Assembly: GCF_000611645.1 (NCBI RefSeq)
Contig: NW_014012781.1
Coordinates: 1 to 11,451, forward strand
Origin: Monoraphidium neglectum
Lineage: Eukaryota; Chlorophyta; Chlorophyceae; Sphaeropleales; Selenastraceae
Direction of reading: 5' to 3'
Length of the DNA stretch: 11,451 nt
The position numbers were made by a program, and so were the translations under genes. The notes under the pieces were generated by a model that had not been told where the DNA came from, did not search any database, and was given only the letters and a program-made list of their open reading frames with translations. Positions within the stretch are counted from its first letter, which is position 1; every line of letters begins with the position of its first letter. Below are positions 8,231-11,451 of the stretch, one piece after another.

Positions 8231-8737
8231 TTGCGCAGCAGGGGCGGCAGCAGCTCTATCAGCGTGGGCAACGGAGCCGTCGCGGCCTCGTCGTGCGACC
8301 TGGTCACGTGGGATGCATTCACCTGCGGCCGCGTGCTGTGGGCGCTGGCGCGGCTGGGCCAGAGCCCGCCGCCGTTGTGGGCGGCCGCGTTCCTGCGCCA
8401 CACGCGGACGCTGCTGCCGTGCTGCCCGCCGCAGCGCGTGTCTGACATGGTCTGGGCGCTGGCGACGCTGGAGCTGAGCCCGCCGGATGCCTGGATGGAC
8501 GCGTGCGCTGCGCGGCTGGCGGAGTGCGGCGCGCTCGAGGGGGCGCGCGGGTCTGCCGCAGAGCGTGCGGTGGCAAGGGGCCGGGGCCGCGGGGAGGATG
8601 GCCGTGGCGGTGCGGCGCCCGGGGCTCCAGGGCTGCCTCCGCGCCACCTGGCCCGGCTGCTGTGGGGCCTGGAGCGGCTGGACCCTGGGGGGCGCTGGGT
8701 GCCGCGGGACGGCCTGGTGCGGTGGCAAGAGCTGTGA
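5567..8737 (+). CDS. Octotricopeptide-repeat (OPR) protein, probably organelle-targeted RNA-binding
   Basis: A single open frame encodes 1056 residues. About 14 degenerate 38-40-residue helical repeats run from about 290 to 1045. Each combines an LWALxRL-type helix with a P-P-x-x-W helix, for example LWALARLGQSPPPLW (near 918) and MVWALATLELSPPDAWM (near 957). Near 293 is NKLHVAAALSRLAQL, also typical of OPR proteins. OPR proteins bind organellar mRNAs and act in their maturation, stability or translation; the target RNA cannot be predicted. Residues 7-51 have no acidic residue and are rich in Ala, Pro and Arg, which fits a chloroplast or mitochondrial transit peptide. Residues 114-129 are a Ser/Asn tract. 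Residues 848-910 are a Ser-rich insertion with 22 consecutive serines inside the repeat array. No RAP domain is visible at the C-terminus. The start at 5567 keeps the presumed transit peptide; an in-frame ATG at 5804 is the alternative. No intron is needed, unlike both neighbours. Confidence 0.88.
5906..5953 (+). repeat. AGC/AAC repeat encoding a Ser/Asn tract
   Basis: Sixteen codons, nearly all AGC or AAC with two GGC and one AAT, encode Ser, Asn and Gly at residues 114-129 of the OPR protein, between the presumed transit peptide and the repeat domain. It looks like a trinucleotide repeat that has decayed by point change. Confidence 0.85.
8165..8230 (+). repeat. Perfect (AGC)22 microsatellite in the OPR gene
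   Basis: Twenty-two uninterrupted AGC codons encode residues 867-888, all serine. A shorter, impure AGC stretch flanks it on the left (about 8114-8140), and Ser-rich sequence follows to about 8270. The purity suggests a recent or ongoing expansion. Its length is a multiple of three, so the OPR frame stays open. Confidence 0.95.
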
Positions 8738-8764
8738 GGGATGCATGCTGGGCTGCTGCGGCAT

Positions 8765-8769
8765 TGTAA
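8765..8769 (+). terminator. TGTAA polyadenylation signal of the OPR gene
   Basis: TGTAA is the usual polyadenylation signal in chlorophycean algae, with cleavage normally 10-20 bases downstream. Here it starts 28 bases after the TGA stop, giving an unusually short 3' untranslated region of roughly 45-55 bases if used. Base composition becomes clearly less GC-rich just beyond it. Confidence 0.6.
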
Positions 8770-11300
8770 CCTTGTATCCTGGTTGTGTGCAACCTAGCCC
8801 GTCAAACGACCGCAAATGAACCTGTCATCTGCAGTTTTTTCTTAGTAACGAGGCTCTTAGCTCCAGCAAGCTGTCAAGGCAGTCACATTCTAGCAGCCAG
8901 GATTGTGCCAACTCATGCACCTGGGGGGTAGCGCACCCCTGCCGTTTGGGACAGCCATGGACGCGCGTGACTACAGTACCAAACCGCAACCGACAAGCTC
9001 AACCTTGGAGGTGTTGTAGGGGCTGATCAAGAGCGGTGTGCTCGCATGCACACCCCTTGTTGACGCAGTCAAAACCCTTATTATATTACACTTTTCAGAA
9101 GCTTGTCTGTTGCGGTAGGCGCACCCATGATCACACAACGGCGGGTGTTCAGGTGTGGCACACCGCCATTTTCTTTCGCACCTGAAAAATCGCCTCACTG
9201 TCGCATGGGCGATAGGGCACGCATTCGTACCAACTCACTTTAGTGACAGCTTTATACCACGTATCATATGGCGGGGTCTGGGGGTTCGTTCCGCCTCGCA
9301 TTGCATTGATCCAACTGCTCCGTCTCGTAGATATCAGATGCAAGTAGTTACAACAACCACCAAACATGTGAGCTGTCGTACTGACCTAGAGACGCCACCA
9401 AGCACGGCCCTTGATGCTTTGCCCGCCGATTGGCGCTGACGATGACGGGGCGCCGTCCAACGCATCCACCCTCTGACGTCGCAGACTTTTGTGCAGGGCA
9501 TGCACGCGGGTTGTAGCATCCCCTTGCAGCCTGTAAAGGCTGCGAGCTTGCAGACAGCTCCTTGCTTGCACCCGTATGCATGGCTCAAAGCCAGGTGCGG
9601 TGCGTGCAGCATGCACGATTCAGGGTTTGCTTCGCGTGTTCTCGGGGATGTCTCATTGGAGCAGGCGTGCACCGCAAATGATGATGAACCTTCAAACGAC
9701 CAGTCGCAGTGCCGGGAGCGCCGCAATAGCATTGTGCAAACACACACTTGAAGGCCTCCTCCGTCTGAAGCCCATTGTCGGGCTGGTGATCTTACACAAG
9801 CGCATGTATTACTTGAATGCACGCGGCGCTGGCCCGCACGATGCGACAGAAATATCAAACACCGCAGGTCGTCTGATGTCAGGGAATGGTGTTGCCCTGT
9901 GCTTGGTGCCGTTGCCCGCTCGTGTGGCGCCGTGGTCAAGTCCACACAAGTGCCCCCATGCATGCGACCTGTGTCTAGCTGCTAGGCCATTCACACAACC
10001 CCCTGACCGCGCTTGCTGCCGCGCGAAATAATATGAGTAAGCTCGACAATGCTGTCAGGGCCCTGTGATGCAACTTTAAGGCTTGCAATGTTGACCTAAG
10101 GCGTCAGCAGGTGAGGCATCAGCTAGCTGCAAGTCGTCACTCGGCCTGCCGCTGCTCATCCCGTCGTGCAGCTACATGCACTCTGTGCGTCTACCTGGCA
10201 CTCCTTTCAGACGAGTGCTGCACTGACCAGTGAACGCACTGCCGGAGTTGTGTCTGATCATTTCAGCTCACACAAAACTCACTGCATGCAGGGATGCTGA
10301 TGATGGGTGCGCTTGTTGCGTACTGACTCCAGGATCGCAGCGGTCTGCCACATGATGGATTGGCTGTGCAGATGCTGCCACCCAATACCTTGGCCACTGG
10401 TGACGATGTCTAAATGTGTAACAATTACTGTGAAGAGCAGCAACTCCCAACAACTGCTAGCCAACTGCCACGTGTTCACACACTGCGGCACATTCGCTTC
10501 AACACTTGCAGCAAACCCACAGCAGCATGGGTTGGGCAGGCTGCTTGCCATGCCCTGCAAAGCCAGATGGTTGGGCATGCATGTGGGGCAACGCTCTAGT
10601 GTGCTGAGCTGAAACCAGCACCGCCAGGACACGTGCATTTGAGGCGCGAAGCGCATGCCAGGTAGGGCGAGTCGCGCCACGACGGCCGTTGAGGGGTGTA
10701 CAAGCAATGACAATTACTACAGCTCCGATTGTTGGTGAACAGCATCATGGTATGACGGTGGCGCCCTTCCGCGCGAAAATGCCTGCTTCAGCTCCAGATG
10801 TGTTCAGCTGCTGCTTGCTTATTGGGTGCCTTCCAAATCACGCCCCTGTGCCACCATGGTGCCAGGGCCACCGCTGGCCAGCTGTGAACCACAGCCAACA
10901 GGGTGATGAGAAGCCCTGCAGCCGTGCGAAAACTTGTCCCAACCAGAGGCAATCACTCCAGAAAATTCTTTGCACACTCACCGCCCCTCACAACTCGACG
11001 GTTCTCTGGTCACTCACTGTTGCGCTGTGCTGATGCCGCTATCTTGTTGCTGGAGACTTGTGCCACTTCCGGCTGCCACTGTCGGTTGGCTCACATCAAA
11101 CCTCTCACCGAATGGACGGCCGCAGCAAATCATAATTGCGCGGCCATCCGCTGCTGGTTGCAGTGACCGTGTCGGTGCACCCTTCGCGCCCTCTCTTTCA
11201 AATGTTATACCGTAGCTCCCGTTCAGATGGGCCGAGGGCGGCTGCACTCAAGCTCAGGCGCGAACGTGCAAGCGCCGCGAGGGGTCTGCAGGCAGCCTCG
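8770..11300. other. Long intergenic stretch without a supported gene
   Basis: About 2.5 kb with lower GC content than the genes. The open frames present (the longest is about 209 codons on the minus strand at 9963-9334) show no domain, no consistent splice pattern and Cys/His/Trp-rich composition typical of chance translation. No transposon, terminal repeat or tRNA was recognised. On the minus strand TGTAA occurs at 9796-9792, 9352-9348 and 9090-9086. Any of these could end the gene entering from the right, but each would imply a 3' untranslated region of 1.5 kb or more. Confidence 0.5.
9035..9054. repeat. Small hairpin, 7-base stem and 6-base loop
   Basis: GGTGTGC at 9035-9041 and GCACACC at 9048-9054 are perfect reverse complements around the loop TCGCAT. 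A related palindrome, GGTGTG-G-CACACC, lies about 100 bases downstream (near 9153-9165). Function unknown; the size is compatible with chance. Confidence 0.4.
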
Positions 11301-11451
11301 TCACGCGTACATGTCGATGACGATGCGGCCGGTGTCGCCGCTGCTGGTCTGCGATTCGTAGGCTTGGCCGGCGGGCGTCGTAGGCGCAGCTGCCGGCTCT
11401 GTGGCAGGCTCCGTGGCCGGGGCGGTTGCCGCCTGGGGCACAACCACCGCC
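11301..11451 (-). CDS. C-terminal end of an unidentified gene, 5' part beyond the window
   Basis: The last 49 codons of a minus-strand gene, ending with TGA at 11303-11301. The visible part starts with about 28 residues rich in Ala, Pro and Thr, including a repeated PATE, followed by an ordered-looking ending, GQAYESQTSSGDTGRIVIDMYA in two pieces (GQAYESQTSS and GDTGRIVIDMYA). The strong GC bias at codon third positions and the low-complexity linker joined to a compact end fit an algal protein. The family is not recognised. This stretch has no start codon in the window, and whether an intron lies just upstream cannot be seen. Confidence 0.55.
   Translation of the reverse strand, partial: AVVVPQAATAPATEPATEPAAAPTTPAGQAYESQTSSGDTGRIVIDMYA

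Noticed and set aside
7660..8448. Minus-strand poly-Leu and poly-Ala frames over the AGC repeat
   Set aside because: Homopolymers on the opposite strand follow automatically from the (AGC)22 repeat; no start context, splice sites or conserved sequence supports them.
9334..9963. A 209-codon minus-strand frame in the right-hand gap
   Set aside because: Cys/His/Trp-rich sequence without a recognisable domain, no promoter or splice pattern, and lower GC than the real exons.
10849..10865. CACCATGGTG palindrome, considered as a transposon end or regulator site
   Set aside because: Ten bases with no partner copy or target duplication nearby; easily explained by chance.

Overview
The window looks like nuclear DNA of a green alga, most likely Chlorophyceae. 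Three things support this. The exons are very GC-rich and the intergenic DNA is less so. Short phase-consistent introns start with GTGAG, GTGCG or GTGGG. The long gene encodes an octotricopeptide-repeat (OPR) protein, a family greatly expanded in chlorophycean algae, and is followed within 30 bases by TGTAA, the usual polyadenylation signal of these algae. Ala, Ser and Gln homopolymers are also typical. No bacterial operon, CRISPR array, rRNA, tRNA or intact mobile element was seen. A species cannot be named from the sequence alone.

Layout from left to right: (1) minus strand, 1-1275, the 5' part of a plant-type arginine-rich tandem CCCH zinc-finger (RR-TZF) gene, in four exons, cut by the window edge; (2) 1276-2171, a gap with no supported gene; (3) plus strand, a TATA box at 2172-2178 and a small Pro/Leu plus poly-Gln reading frame (2282-2476), plausible but unproven; (4) minus strand, 4929-2554, a seven-exon gene for a 237-residue HMG-box protein with a Lys-rich tail; (5) 4930-5566, a divergent promoter region with two perfect inverted repeats and CCAAT-box motifs; (6) plus strand, 5567-8737, an apparently intronless 1056-residue OPR protein with a poly-Ser insertion; (7) 8770-11300, about 2.5 kb with no convincing gene; (8) minus strand, 11451-11301, the last 49 codons of an unidentified gene.

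Both spliced minus-strand genes are scattered over short frames and appear only when exons are joined. For each, intron phases, GT/AG sites and family motifs agree. The three main genes all encode probable nucleic-acid-binding regulators: cytoplasmic mRNA (RR-TZF), nuclear DNA (HMG box) and organellar RNA (OPR). They need not act together. The only regulatory link the sequence suggests is the shared 637-base upstream region of the HMG-box and OPR genes.
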